Part shown: piece by piece, positions 24,868 through 33,456 of the stretch
Position numbering within the stretch: position 1 is the first letter of the stretch
Layout: the number at the start of each line of letters is the position of its first letter
NCBI GenBank assembly: GCA_023460955.1
Contig: JAEWOH010000065.1
Coordinates: 1-64,000, forward strand
Direction: 5' to 3'
Length of the DNA stretch: 64,000 nt
From: Bacillota bacterium
GTDB taxonomy: Bacteria > Bacillota > Clostridia > Acetivibrionales > DSM-1351
Program-made: the position numbers and the translations under genes
Notes under the pieces: generated by a model
Database searches by the model: none
Told to the model about the DNA's origin: nothing
What the model saw: only the letters and a program-made list of their open reading frames with translations

Positions 24868-26601
24868 TTATGCCTTTTCTATGGCATTGAAGCTGCAAAT
24901 TTTTGTACAAAGCTTGCAACCTACGCAAAGTGCAGGATTAATTACCAAATGATCTCCCTTGTCAACAATAGCCGGGCACCCTATCTTCATACAAGCTCTA
25001 CAGGTTTTACATTTATCCTGAGAAATCTTCTGAGTCCCTTCAAACTTGACATTCTTTAGAAGAGCACAAGGCCTTTGTGAAATTATTACAGAAGGTTCAT
25101 CGGCTTCTACTTCCGCCTTTACAACCTTTTCAAACTCTTTAACGTCAAACGGGTCAACTACTTTAACTCTCTCAATTCCAATGGCTTTGCACAGAAGTTC
25201 AAGGTCTACCTGCTTTGTAGGTTCACCCTTTATTGTAAACCCTGTGGTTGGATTGTGCTGATGCCCTGTCATACCTGTAATGGAATTGTCCAGAATCAGA
25301 ACAGTAGAATTTCCTTTGTTATAAACAACGTCTATAAGTCCTGTTATTCCTGAGTGTATAAAGGTCGAATCACCAATTACAGCCACAGTCTTCTTTCTGA
25401 ATTCACTACCTCTGGCTTTTTCCATACCATGTGCAACACCTATGCTGGCACCCATACAAATACAAGTATCCATACATTCGTTAGGAGGCAGTGCACCCAG
25501 TGTATAACAACCTATATCTCCGCTGACATTCAGCTTGAGTTTTTTCAGTACATAGTACATTCCTCTATGTGGGCAGCCGGGGCACATAACCGGAGGTCTT
25601 ACCGGAATTGGCTGGTCAGTAGGCATTTTAGCAATATCAAACTTTTTATCAAAGAGCTTTTCAGCTATTATCTGAGCACTTAATTCACCCATTACAGGCA
25701 GTTTTTGCTTTCCGATAACCTTTATGCCCATCTTTAGTATCTGGTTTTCAAAGAAGGGCTCAAGTTCTTCTACAACGTACAGAGTCTTTACCTCTGCTGC
25801 AAATTCCTGTATCAGTTTTTCAGGGACGGGATGTACCATACCTATTTTAAGAATGGAAGCTTCCGGAGCTGCTTCCTTAACATATTGATAAGAAACTCCG
25901 CTGGTTATAATACCAATTTCTTTATTGTTAATTTCTAACTTATTTAAATCACTGGAATTTGAGAAATCCCTAAGGGCGGCCATTCTTTTTTCTACTTCAA
26001 CGTGCCTTCTTCTGGCCATTGCAGGCATCATTACGTATTTATTTGCATCCTTTATGTAATCCTTTAGTTTAAAGTCTTCCTTATCACTGATTTCGACAGC
26101 GCTTTGTGAATGAGAAACTCTTGTTGTAAGTCTGACGATTACAGGACAATCATATTGTTCGCTTATCGTAAATGCGTACTTTACGAAATCCTTACATTCC
26201 TGACTGTCTGAGGGTTCAAGCATTGGAACCTTTGATGATCTTGCATAGAAACGGCTGTCCTGCTCATTCTGAGAGCTATGCATACCCGGGTCATCTGCAA
26301 CCATTATTACCAATCCGCCGTTAACTCCTGAGTATGATACTGTAAACAGCGGGTCTGCTGCAACATTTAGACCAACATGTTTCATTGCACATATTGCTCT
26401 TGCCCCACCGATTGATGCACCTATAGCAACTTCAAGCGCTACTTTTTCATTAGGTGACCACTCGGAATATATTTCGTCATATTTCGCTATATATTCTGTA
26501 ATTTCTGTACTGGGAGTACCGGGATAAGCTGCTGCAACCGTACAGCCAGCCTCATAGGCACCTCTCGCTACAGCCTCATTGCCAAGCATGAGCTTCTTCA
26601 T
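24868..26601 (-). CDS. iorA: Indolepyruvate:ferredoxin oxidoreductase, alpha subunit
   Basis: 577 residues. N-terminal pyrimidine-binding domain (GNEAVARGAYEAG, AAYPGTPSTEI). Central thiamine diphosphate domain with GDIGCYTLG and a GDSTFIHSG...NKG...LDNS motif. A C-terminal pair of [4Fe-4S] ferredoxin motifs follows (CKTCRACMKIGCPA and CVGCKLCTKICSF). It uses transaminated aromatic amino acids as substrates. The ATG at 26601 is preceded by GGAGG; upstream ATGs in frame lack a site. First gene of the operon. Confidence 0.95.
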   Translation of the reverse strand: MKKLMLGNEAVARGAYEAGCTVAAAYPGTPSTEITEYIAKYDEIYSEWSPNEKVALEVAIGASIGGARAICAMKHVGLNVAADPLFTVSYSGVNGGLVIMVADDPGMHSSQNEQDSRFYARSSKVPMLEPSDSQECKDFVKYAFTISEQYDCPVIVRLTTRVSHSQSAVEISDKEDFKLKDYIKDANKYVMMPAMARRRHVEVEKRMAALRDFSNSSDLNKLEINNKEIGIITSGVSYQYVKEAAPEASILKIGMVHPVPEKLIQEFAAEVKTLYVVEELEPFFENQILKMGIKVIGKQKLPVMGELSAQIIAEKLFDKKFDIAKMPTDQPIPVRPPVMCPGCPHRGMYYVLKKLKLNVSGDIGCYTLGALPPNECMDTCICMGASIGVAHGMEKARGSEFRKKTVAVIGDSTFIHSGITGLIDVVYNKGNSTVLILDNSITGMTGHQHNPTTGFTIKGEPTKQVDLELLCKAIGIERVKVVDPFDVKEFEKVVKAEVEADEPSVIISQRPCALLKNVKFEGTQKISQDKCKTCRACMKIGCPAIVDKGDHLVINPALCVGCKLCTKICSFNAIEKA

Positions 26602-26714
26602 TTTGACCTCCATCCGCGCGATTACTCGCACATATAATTATCCATATTTTTCTATAATATTTTATCAATTTATAGCGCTAAACCATTGTTATTATTATAC
26701 TGGATTAAAATTAA

Positions 26715-26761
26715 AAAAGTCAATTACAATCGGCATCGAAAGCCGATTGTAATTGACTTTT
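26715..26761. terminator. Very strong bidirectional terminator
   Basis: Perfect 20-bp stem, 26715-26734 with 26742-26761, loop ATCGAAA, bordered by A4 and T4. It lies 3' of the minus-strand gene at 26790, ahead of iorA. Confidence 0.85.
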
Positions 26762-26789
26762 GAGGATAGAGTCCAAAAATGTTAAAGCT

Positions 26790-27161
26790 CTAGTCATCAT
26801 AAAGGATTTCAAGCTTTATTTTGTCATAAACATCTTTGGAATTTCTGGCTAGCATATATGGTGAAAGAAGCATAAGTTCAATCATATTTACTCTGTACTT
26901 TTTATTTCTTTTTCCTTCCTTAGGATATAGTTCGTAGTCAACTACATTCTTTAAAATAATAGGAACCATTACTCCGTTGCTGCTCAGAAAATTGAATTCC
27001 AGAGTCTCTATTTTGGAGTCCTGACGGCTGGTCCAAAAAGGTTTATAGCCAATACCTATGAGCTTGCCATCTATACCGAGATCCATACTTCTTAGAGTAT
27101 TTTGATTTCTGAGCATATCTGAAAATAGGTTTTTCAACCTGTCAATATCCATATTATTCAA
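26790..27161 (-). CDS. Conserved hypothetical protein
   Basis: 123 residues, soluble, no recognised motif. It has an IDGKLIGIGYKPFWTS segment and a hydrophobic NGVMVPIILKNVVDYELYPKEG strand-like region. The start is TTG, 8 nt after GGGAGG; the nearest ATG is 17 nt away. Single gene between the 20-bp terminator and the divergent LCP gene. Confidence 0.7.
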   Translation of the reverse strand: MNNMDIDRLKNLFSDMLRNQNTLRSMDLGIDGKLIGIGYKPFWTSRQDSKIETLEFNFLSSNGVMVPIILKNVVDYELYPKEGKRNKKYRVNMIELMLLSPYMLARNSKDVYDKIKLEILYDD

Positions 27162-27397
27162 TTACTATTCCTCCCTTAGAAAAGCAATAAACGCTCTAAG
27201 ATATAGTATGTTGTGTAAACATATTATGTTACAGTTTATAGACTTGCCCTGTCTCTGTGAACCGGATAACTAATTTATAAAACCTGTGAAATTATTGATT
27301 TTTATATAAAAAGTATGGCGATTATATATGGTATAAGAATAATTTTATGATATAATCTTATGATGGTATAAACATAAAACAATAAATGAGGTCATAG

Positions 27398-28540
27398 ATG
27401 GATACAAGAAAATTTACTTATATAACAACTTTAGTTTTAGGAATGTTTCTTTTTGTACTTGGAACAGTTTTCTTATTTTATATAAATAACGTAGCTCCAC
27501 AAGACGGATCGTCAACACCTATTCCTCAGATTCTTAATGGTCTTAGCGGAACAAAAAAAGATCCAATGAACTTTTTTATAATGGTTGGTGATAAAGCCAG
27601 TGGAAATACTGATTCTATGATGGTTGTAAATTATAATCCCGATACAAAACAAATAAGTGTTGTTACTATTCCTCGAGACACATATGTAAAATTGAGAAAC
27701 AATATACTGCCTAAAATTAATGCAGCCTATGCTGCAGGTGGCCGAGAGCATGAAGGCGCAATGTATGCTTCCGAAAAAGTCAGCAACTTAACCGGAATTA
27801 ATATTAATTATTATGTCCATATCAATATTTCATCGATTAAAAAAATTACAGATATGCTGGGGGGCGTCAATTTTGAAGTTCCCGCCGATTTGAGATACGA
27901 AGACCCCACACAGGATCTCTATATTGACTTAAAAAAGGGTTATCAGCTTTTGAATGGTGAGAAGGTTGAACAACTGCTGCGCTTTAGAAAACCCAGTTCA
28001 AGACTATATTCCAGTTCTGAATTAAAGGAACTAAAGCAGTTTTATGACGGAAGTGATATAAAAAGAACTGAAATGCAGGTTAAATTCATTAAAGCTTTTA
28101 TAAGTCAAAAGCTTAATATTCAATACCTACCTAAATTCAATTCAGTAATAAACTATGTTTTTGAAAATATTATTACTAACATGACCTTAAGTGATGCTTT
28201 AAAGTTAACTTCAGGCGTTATTAATATTTCACCGGATAATTTCAATTCCTTCAGGCTTGACGGCGAGGACAAGATAATCAACGGAGGCTGGTTCTACGAA
28301 TATAGTGGTAAAATGATAAATATTGATACCAAGGAAGCTCTTCCTTCTGAGGACGTTGTTTCACAGTATTTTAAATCTGTAGGCGGAATAGTAACACCAT
28401 CAGAGTTGTACGTCCCTGATAATAAGGATGATGAAGACTCTAAGCCTGCTCCTACAACAAAAAAGCCTTCAAAACCTACAGTAAAAAATCCTTCGAACTC
28501 CGAAACTGATTCAAAAGGTAACGGAAAGGATAAACCTTAA
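27398..28540 (+). CDS. LCP (LytR-CpsA-Psr) family cell-wall glycopolymer ligase
   Basis: 380 residues. An N-terminal membrane anchor (about 8-30), then the extracellular LCP domain with MVGDKASGNTDSMMVVNYNP, VTIPRDTYV and the KINAAYAAGG helix. These carry the conserved Asp/Arg residues for polyprenyl-phosphate binding. A Lys/Pro/Ser-rich tail follows. LCP proteins transfer teichoic acids or capsule to peptidoglycan. Weak GAGG ribosome binding site; terminator directly after. Confidence 0.92.
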   Translation: MDTRKFTYITTLVLGMFLFVLGTVFLFYINNVAPQDGSSTPIPQILNGLSGTKKDPMNFFIMVGDKASGNTDSMMVVNYNPDTKQISVVTIPRDTYVKLRNNILPKINAAYAAGGREHEGAMYASEKVSNLTGININYYVHINISSIKKITDMLGGVNFEVPADLRYEDPTQDLYIDLKKGYQLLNGEKVEQLLRFRKPSSRLYSSSELKELKQFYDGSDIKRTEMQVKFIKAFISQKLNIQYLPKFNSVINYVFENIITNMTLSDALKLTSGVINISPDNFNSFRLDGEDKIINGGWFYEYSGKMINIDTKEALPSEDVVSQYFKSVGGIVTPSELYVPDNKDDEDSKPAPTTKKPSKPTVKNPSNSETDSKGNGKDKP

Positions 28541-28596
28541 GTTGTGCGTCCGATTTATTCTGGTAATCTATAATTATTAAAGCATATAATAAAATC

Positions 28597-28631
28597 AAAG
28601 CGTTAGTGGGTCTATGCCTACTAACGCTTTT
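28597..28631 (+). terminator. Terminator after the LCP gene
   Basis: AAAGCGTTAGT pairs with ACTAACGCTTT, with extra GG/CC pairs around a TCTATG loop, then TTCT. Confidence 0.75.
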
Positions 28632-28705
28632 CTAATGTTATCAATTATAGTTGCTATAATATAATTAACAAAAATCTTATATGTATTATGTCGAGTTATC
28701 TTGAA

Positions 28706-28972
28706 TTATTTATGTCTGGGTGATCTCTTTACAAGTACAGCTGCTTTAGTAATAGCAGCAATTACATCAACCTCAAACTGATTTTTAAGTGAATTTACTT
28801 TTGAGTATAACTCTCCTTTTTCAGTTGCTATGTATTTTGGAGGCAAATCATTTAATGCAAGGGCAGCGATATCCATAACACAAAGTTCACATTTGCACAT
28901 ATTTATATCATCCAGTACACCTTCCATTAGATTAAGAACTACCTCTTCCATATAGTTTTTTAAAGTAACCAT
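28706..28972 (-). CDS. ComFB-like protein
   Basis: 88 residues. It fits the late competence protein ComFB family: an N-terminal NYMEEVVLNLMEGVL helix, a CKCELCVMDIAALALNDLPPKY block with a metal-type Cys cluster, and no other domain. Function unknown; some relatives bind cyclic dinucleotides. AAGGAGG before the ATG. Confidence 0.82.
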   Translation of the reverse strand: MVTLKNYMEEVVLNLMEGVLDDINMCKCELCVMDIAALALNDLPPKYIATEKGELYSKVNSLKNQFEVDVIAAITKAAVLVKRSPRHK

Positions 28973-29063
28973 TTCTATCCTCCTTAGAATATGCTTTGAA
29001 CTATTAAAATAGTTAATTAGATCAAAATTATAATTTGTTATTTTTTATTATTCGTTATTTTTT

Positions 29064-29948
29064 CTATAATTCCTCTAATTTATTTATAAGTTTTAGTAAT
29101 TCTACAGCACTATTTTTAGATACTACTTTTCCTGTCCATATTTCAAATGCTGAAATCCCTTGATTTATTAACATTCCAAAGCCATTTTTAATTTTGCAGC
29201 CGCTCTCTTCCGCCTGTCTTAGAAATTCAGTTTTTTCGGGAGCATAAATAACATCGTAAACCAGCTGTCTCTTTTCAAATTCAAATTTGAAATCAAACGG
29301 AGTTTTGATTTCAAAGGTGCTCATACCGACAGGAGTAGTATTTATAATAATATCATTGGCTTTTAAGATATCATAAAACCCTGCTTGCTCCGGAGTAACA
29401 GAAGTAGCTATTTTACCGAAATTATCAGAAATAAGTACTTCGATTTTCTTAGCGTTTTCAAGTGTTCTGTTTGCTATTGTCAGATTTTTAACACCTTCGG
29501 CTGCAAGCTTTACGGACAGAGCTCTGGCTGTCCCTCCCGCTCCAAGCAGCATTACCCTTTTACCGGCAAAATCTGTTCCGAAGGACTCTTTAAAATCCCT
29601 GGAAAAACCTTCAGCATCAGTATTATATCCCTTTAGTCTCCCATTAATGTTTTTAACCGTATTTACAGCTCCCATTAACAAAGCATCATTTGATATATCA
29701 TCAAGATACTTAATAACATCTTTTTTATATGGCACGGTAACATTGAAACCGGAAAAATTCTGGGCTCTCAGACCTTTTACTGCAGCTTCCAACTCGCCCT
29801 GTTTAACCTGAACAGGTATATAAACTCCATTTATATCTAATTCTTTGAACAAGGTATTATGGATAAAGGGGGATTTTGTGTGTTCAACGGGGCAGCCGAT
29901 CAGACCGTATAAAGCTGTCCTGCCGTTAACTGTCGTAACTAAATTCAA
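29064..29948 (-). CDS. aroE: Shikimate dehydrogenase
   Basis: NADPH-dependent reduction of 3-dehydroshikimate in the aromatic amino acid pathway. 294 residues. GLIGCPVEHTKSPFIHN (shikimate site), FNVTVPYKKDV with the catalytic Lys, AVNTV, NTDAEGF and the GAGGTARAL NADP loop are all in order. Start TTG, 8 nt behind GGGAGG. Only 24 bp from yqeG, so probably one operon. Confidence 0.96.
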   Translation of the reverse strand: MNLVTTVNGRTALYGLIGCPVEHTKSPFIHNTLFKELDINGVYIPVQVKQGELEAAVKGLRAQNFSGFNVTVPYKKDVIKYLDDISNDALLMGAVNTVKNINGRLKGYNTDAEGFSRDFKESFGTDFAGKRVMLLGAGGTARALSVKLAAEGVKNLTIANRTLENAKKIEVLISDNFGKIATSVTPEQAGFYDILKANDIIINTTPVGMSTFEIKTPFDFKFEFEKRQLVYDVIYAPEKTEFLRQAEESGCKIKNGFGMLINQGISAFEIWTGKVVSKNSAVELLKLINKLEEL

Positions 29949-29972
29949 TTCAGTTCCCTCCCTGTTTAAAAA

Positions 29973-30542
29973 TTACTTTTTATATTTTGCCCTTTCCATT
30001 CTCAGACTGTTTTCCTTCCAGAGAGCTCTTCTTTTGATTTGATGCTCAAGCTTTTTCATAAAACGTGAAAGTATAAATTTCTCAGGAAATCTTTTAAGCC
30101 TGACATATAAAATCTCCTTTTTATCTATGGGCTTAACAAGTATTGTAAGCATATTGGCTTTGTTACCGCCATGTATGTCTGTGAATATCTGATCTCCTAC
30201 AACTGCAATACTCTCCGGCTCCAGTTCCAGTCTTTCTGCCGCTTTTAGAAAAGCTTTTCCGGATGGTTTGTAAGCTCTATGGATTGCAGTTACCGCTATA
30301 TCTTTATTAAATCTGACAACTCTTTTCTCTGCTGCATTAGAAAGTATACATACCTTAAAGCCTCTATTTTTTAAATCGGAAATCCAGCCTATTGCATTTT
30401 CATCAGCATCCTTACTGTGCATAGGTACAAGGGTATTATCAATATCAAGAATTACACCTTTTATTCCTTTGTTTTTTAGTTCATCAAGATCTATGTGCCT
30501 TATACTGTCGCAATATATATCGGGGAAGTACTTCTCAATCAT
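29973..30542 (-). CDS. yqeG: YqeG-family HAD phosphatase
   Basis: About 189 residues. HAD motif I as DIDNTLVP, motif II in CILSNA and motif III/IV around AVGDQIFTDIHGG. YqeG-type phosphatases are conserved next to aroE in Firmicutes; relatives act on phosphatidylglycerol phosphate. Two ATGs at 30548 and 30542 follow GGAGG by 3 and 9 nt; the second is preferred. The C-terminal tail is very basic. Confidence 0.9.
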   Translation of the reverse strand: MIEKYFPDIYCDSIRHIDLDELKNKGIKGVILDIDNTLVPMHSKDADENAIGWISDLKNRGFKVCILSNAAEKRVVRFNKDIAVTAIHRAYKPSGKAFLKAAERLELEPESIAVVGDQIFTDIHGGNKANMLTILVKPIDKKEILYVRLKRFPEKFILSRFMKKLEHQIKRRALWKENSLRMERAKYKK

Positions 30543-30633
30543 TGTCATATTCCTCCATAATAATTAATAATCATAACAAAAGAATTAATGCTGTACAAGC
30601 TTAAAAAAATACATTATTAACTTGCTAATTTTA

Positions 30634-32823
30634 TTATCTATCTATTGAACTATTTAAATGCTCAATTTCAAGCATTTTATTCTCCATGCATATCTGCAAA
30701 TCAAGTTTTTTAACCTCACCGTTGAAAAACTTGATTTCAATTATCTGATGCTGATAGTCATTTTGATCCTCGCAACCCATTGATATAACAACACCTCTAC
30801 CAAACTTCTTATGATGGACAACTACTCCATCTCCAAATTCTGAGACAGCTTCCTTTTTCAAAAGCAGATCAACCTCCTTTATAAACATTGAAGGTAAAAG
30901 CTTTTCACTGTTGGAAACTGAGGGGTAAATCAGGAACAATTCATATCTGGCTCTGGTCATCCCAACATAAAATAATCTTCTTTCTTCTTCAATGTCAGTA
31001 TAGTCATGACTTTCAAGTGCCATTTGAAGTGCTTTGTCACCCGGGAACTCACTATTAATCAGGTCAATCATGAAAACGTAATCATATTCAAGCCCTTTAG
31101 AAGAATGAATTGTACTTAAGGTTATTTCAATATCCTTATCCGAATTCATATCCCTTTTAAAGCTACTTCCTTCAAAGAGCTTTTCCAATTCAGACAACCT
31201 GCCTAAAAACTCAATAATTGTCTGACAGTTGAGAGCTATTCCTTCAAGTATCTCAAACAATCTGAGGGGATGTTCATAAGCTATTCCCGTAAGGCGGCAG
31301 TTTTCTTTGATGCTGTCCAGATAGTGAAAATTGTTTTTTATATATTCGAGAGCATTCCACGGTCTTTTTTTAGCAAGGCCTGAAAACTCCAGTTTTAGCT
31401 CCTGCAAGCCGTTTATCTGAAAGGGCTTAAGCTCCACACCGTTCATTATGCAGTCAATAACCGGCTTGCTCCCATTTTCAGTAACGGCATATTCCAGCAT
31501 AGCCTTTGATATATACCTGTTCATTCTGTAATATATCTTTGAGAAGGACTCAACATCCTGTGGGTCAAGCGCAAAGAGTAAAAAGGCCGTAACCTCCTGT
31601 ACCAGCCAGTGGTTAAAGAAATACAGCCTGTTCTGTTTTATTCTGAAAGGCATATCGCACCTGTCAAGCTTGTCCGCTATAAGTATGGACGACAGATTAT
31701 TTCTATATAGAACAGCTGTCTGGATTTTTACTCCTTGTTTCTTTGTTTGAGGGAATGTTGCTTCAGATAAGGTTTTCAACCTGTTTATTATAACCTCCAG
31801 CTGTTCTTTCCGATCAAATGCAGCAATTATAGCAGGGTCAATATGCTTTTGGTTGTCTGTACAATGCTGCTTATTGTACCTCTTTTTATTGTTCTTTATG
31901 AAATTGCTGCTTAAGGCAACAAGGTTTTCTGCCGAACGATAATTTTTTTCAAGTCTGAATATCATACAGCCGGAATATTGCTTTTCAAAGTCTAAAATAT
32001 ACTGTGGCTGTGCACCTCTGAAGCCGTAAATTGACTGGTCATCATCTGCGACAACAAATAGATTCCTGCTTTCGGCAGTAAGGAGTTTTATTATTTCAAA
32101 CTGGATTTTGGACAGGTCCTGCCCCTCATCCACCTGTATATACCTGTATCTGCTTCGGTAGTATTCCAACAATTGAGTATCCCTTGTTAGTATGTTATAG
32201 GCATAGGTCAGCATGTCATCAAAATCTATCAGCAGGTTTTTCTTTTTAAAGTCATCATAGGCCTTGAACACTTCAATAAATCTTTTGGTTGAAAATTTCA
32301 TACCCTCAAAATTCTTGATAAGGCCGTTTTTAACCAGACCTATCTCATTAACCAGGTTCTCCAGTTCATCATCATTTATTTTTGAGTTATTTATGCTCAG
32401 ATATATGTCTTTTAAAAGTTGTGGCTTGCTGAAGGACATATCCTCTCCCTCAATACGCTTAAGCCTTTGACCTTTCTTTCTTTCATAATCCCGGACAACC
32501 CTGTTGCAAAAACTGTGAAGTGTTGAAAAATGCATGCGCTCTTGTATTTCATTACCGTAAAGTCGGGTAAAGCGCATATCCATCTCCAGCTGAGCGGCTT
32601 TATTATAGGTCAGAGTCAGAATGCTTTGTGGCTTAACTCCGGCTTCCTTTACAAGGTATGCGGCTCTGGCAGTGATAACTGTTGTTTTACCCGACCCGGG
32701 CCCTGCCAGAATAAGTGCCGGTCCGTTAATGTGACTGACCGCTTTTTGTTGTTCTATATTCAAGTTTATATTATGTTCATTTTCGAGTGAGTTAAAAAAG
32801 TTCAATTTATCCTTCCAGTCCAT
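30634..32823 (-). CDS. UvrD/PcrA-type superfamily 1 helicase
   Basis: 729 residues. Helicase motifs in order: Q-motif (LNIEQQKAV), Walker A GPGSGKTT, motif II VDEGQD, motif III DDDQSIYGFRGA, motif IV KNYRS, motif V HSSKGLEYDYVF and motif VI RRLFYVGMTRA. A C-terminal Tudor-like segment (about 660-715) resembles that of PcrA. Probable DNA repair helicase; more divergent than PcrA itself, so a second UvrD-like enzyme. No clear ribosome binding site. Confidence 0.92.
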   Translation of the reverse strand: MDWKDKLNFFNSLENEHNINLNIEQQKAVSHINGPALILAGPGSGKTTVITARAAYLVKEAGVKPQSILTLTYNKAAQLEMDMRFTRLYGNEIQERMHFSTLHSFCNRVVRDYERKKGQRLKRIEGEDMSFSKPQLLKDIYLSINNSKINDDELENLVNEIGLVKNGLIKNFEGMKFSTKRFIEVFKAYDDFKKKNLLIDFDDMLTYAYNILTRDTQLLEYYRSRYRYIQVDEGQDLSKIQFEIIKLLTAESRNLFVVADDDQSIYGFRGAQPQYILDFEKQYSGCMIFRLEKNYRSAENLVALSSNFIKNNKKRYNKQHCTDNQKHIDPAIIAAFDRKEQLEVIINRLKTLSEATFPQTKKQGVKIQTAVLYRNNLSSILIADKLDRCDMPFRIKQNRLYFFNHWLVQEVTAFLLFALDPQDVESFSKIYYRMNRYISKAMLEYAVTENGSKPVIDCIMNGVELKPFQINGLQELKLEFSGLAKKRPWNALEYIKNNFHYLDSIKENCRLTGIAYEHPLRLFEILEGIALNCQTIIEFLGRLSELEKLFEGSSFKRDMNSDKDIEITLSTIHSSKGLEYDYVFMIDLINSEFPGDKALQMALESHDYTDIEEERRLFYVGMTRARYELFLIYPSVSNSEKLLPSMFIKEVDLLLKKEAVSEFGDGVVVHHKKFGRGVVISMGCEDQNDYQHQIIEIKFFNGEVKKLDLQICMENKMLEIEHLNSSIDR

Positions 32824-32880
32824 TAGGTTTGTTGTGGTTCTTTTGTAATCAATTTTGATATAATAAATTTAACTAATAAA

Positions 32881-33393
32881 TTAGGTTCGTGAAAAATAAT
32901 CCTTTAATAGGTGCAGAACCTTTGTTTCTCTGCCGACCCAAGAGTTACAGCTATCTTTGAGCATAATTTCTTCATTGTTCCTTATTGCGTCTTCTATACC
33001 TATCCAAACTGGTTGGAATCCCAATTCAGCTTCATATTCATCCAACTGCTGTAAACCCTGTTTATCCTCTATTTGGCACAAATAATAGTGGGATTCCATT
33101 TCAAATATTGCATCTTCTTCAAATTGATCGTTATTTATTGTTTTTACAACACCCAGCTTTTCTTTTATTTGGCTTATGCTGTATCCGGTCTCTTCATGGA
33201 CTTCTCTGATAAGAGCTTCTTCGTTGACCTCTCCGTTTTCTACTCCACCTCCGGGGAATTTGTAGTCTCCCGGTCTGGAGTGTACCATTAGAAGTTTGTT
33301 ATCCTTGATTATTACTGCTCTGACAGCCAGTCTGCACGTAACCTTTAATGTTGAGATTTCTTTGATGGAATTATCAATAGTTAGCTCAAACAT
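32881..33393 (-). CDS. Nudix hydrolase
   Basis: 170 residues with a complete Nudix box GGVENGEVNEEALIREVHEETG. The substrate cannot be inferred. The ATG at 33393 is 9 nt from AAGGAG; the ATG at 33402 abuts that site and is unlikely. It lies between two DNA helicase genes on the same strand, so a role in nucleotide clean-up is possible. Confidence 0.9.
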   Translation of the reverse strand: MFELTIDNSIKEISTLKVTCRLAVRAVIIKDNKLLMVHSRPGDYKFPGGGVENGEVNEEALIREVHEETGYSISQIKEKLGVVKTINNDQFEEDAIFEMESHYYLCQIEDKQGLQQLDEYEAELGFQPVWIGIEDAIRNNEEIMLKDSCNSWVGRETKVLHLLKDYFSRT

Positions 33394-33456
33394 TATTTTC
33401 ATCTCCTTTTTTGTAGCACCAATTTAATAAAATTTGTTATTACATTGATACAACAA

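Noticed and set aside
26715..26761. Insertion-sequence end or attachment site
   Set aside because: A 20-bp perfect stem with A4/T4 flanks and no repeats or transposase nearby is best read as a terminator.
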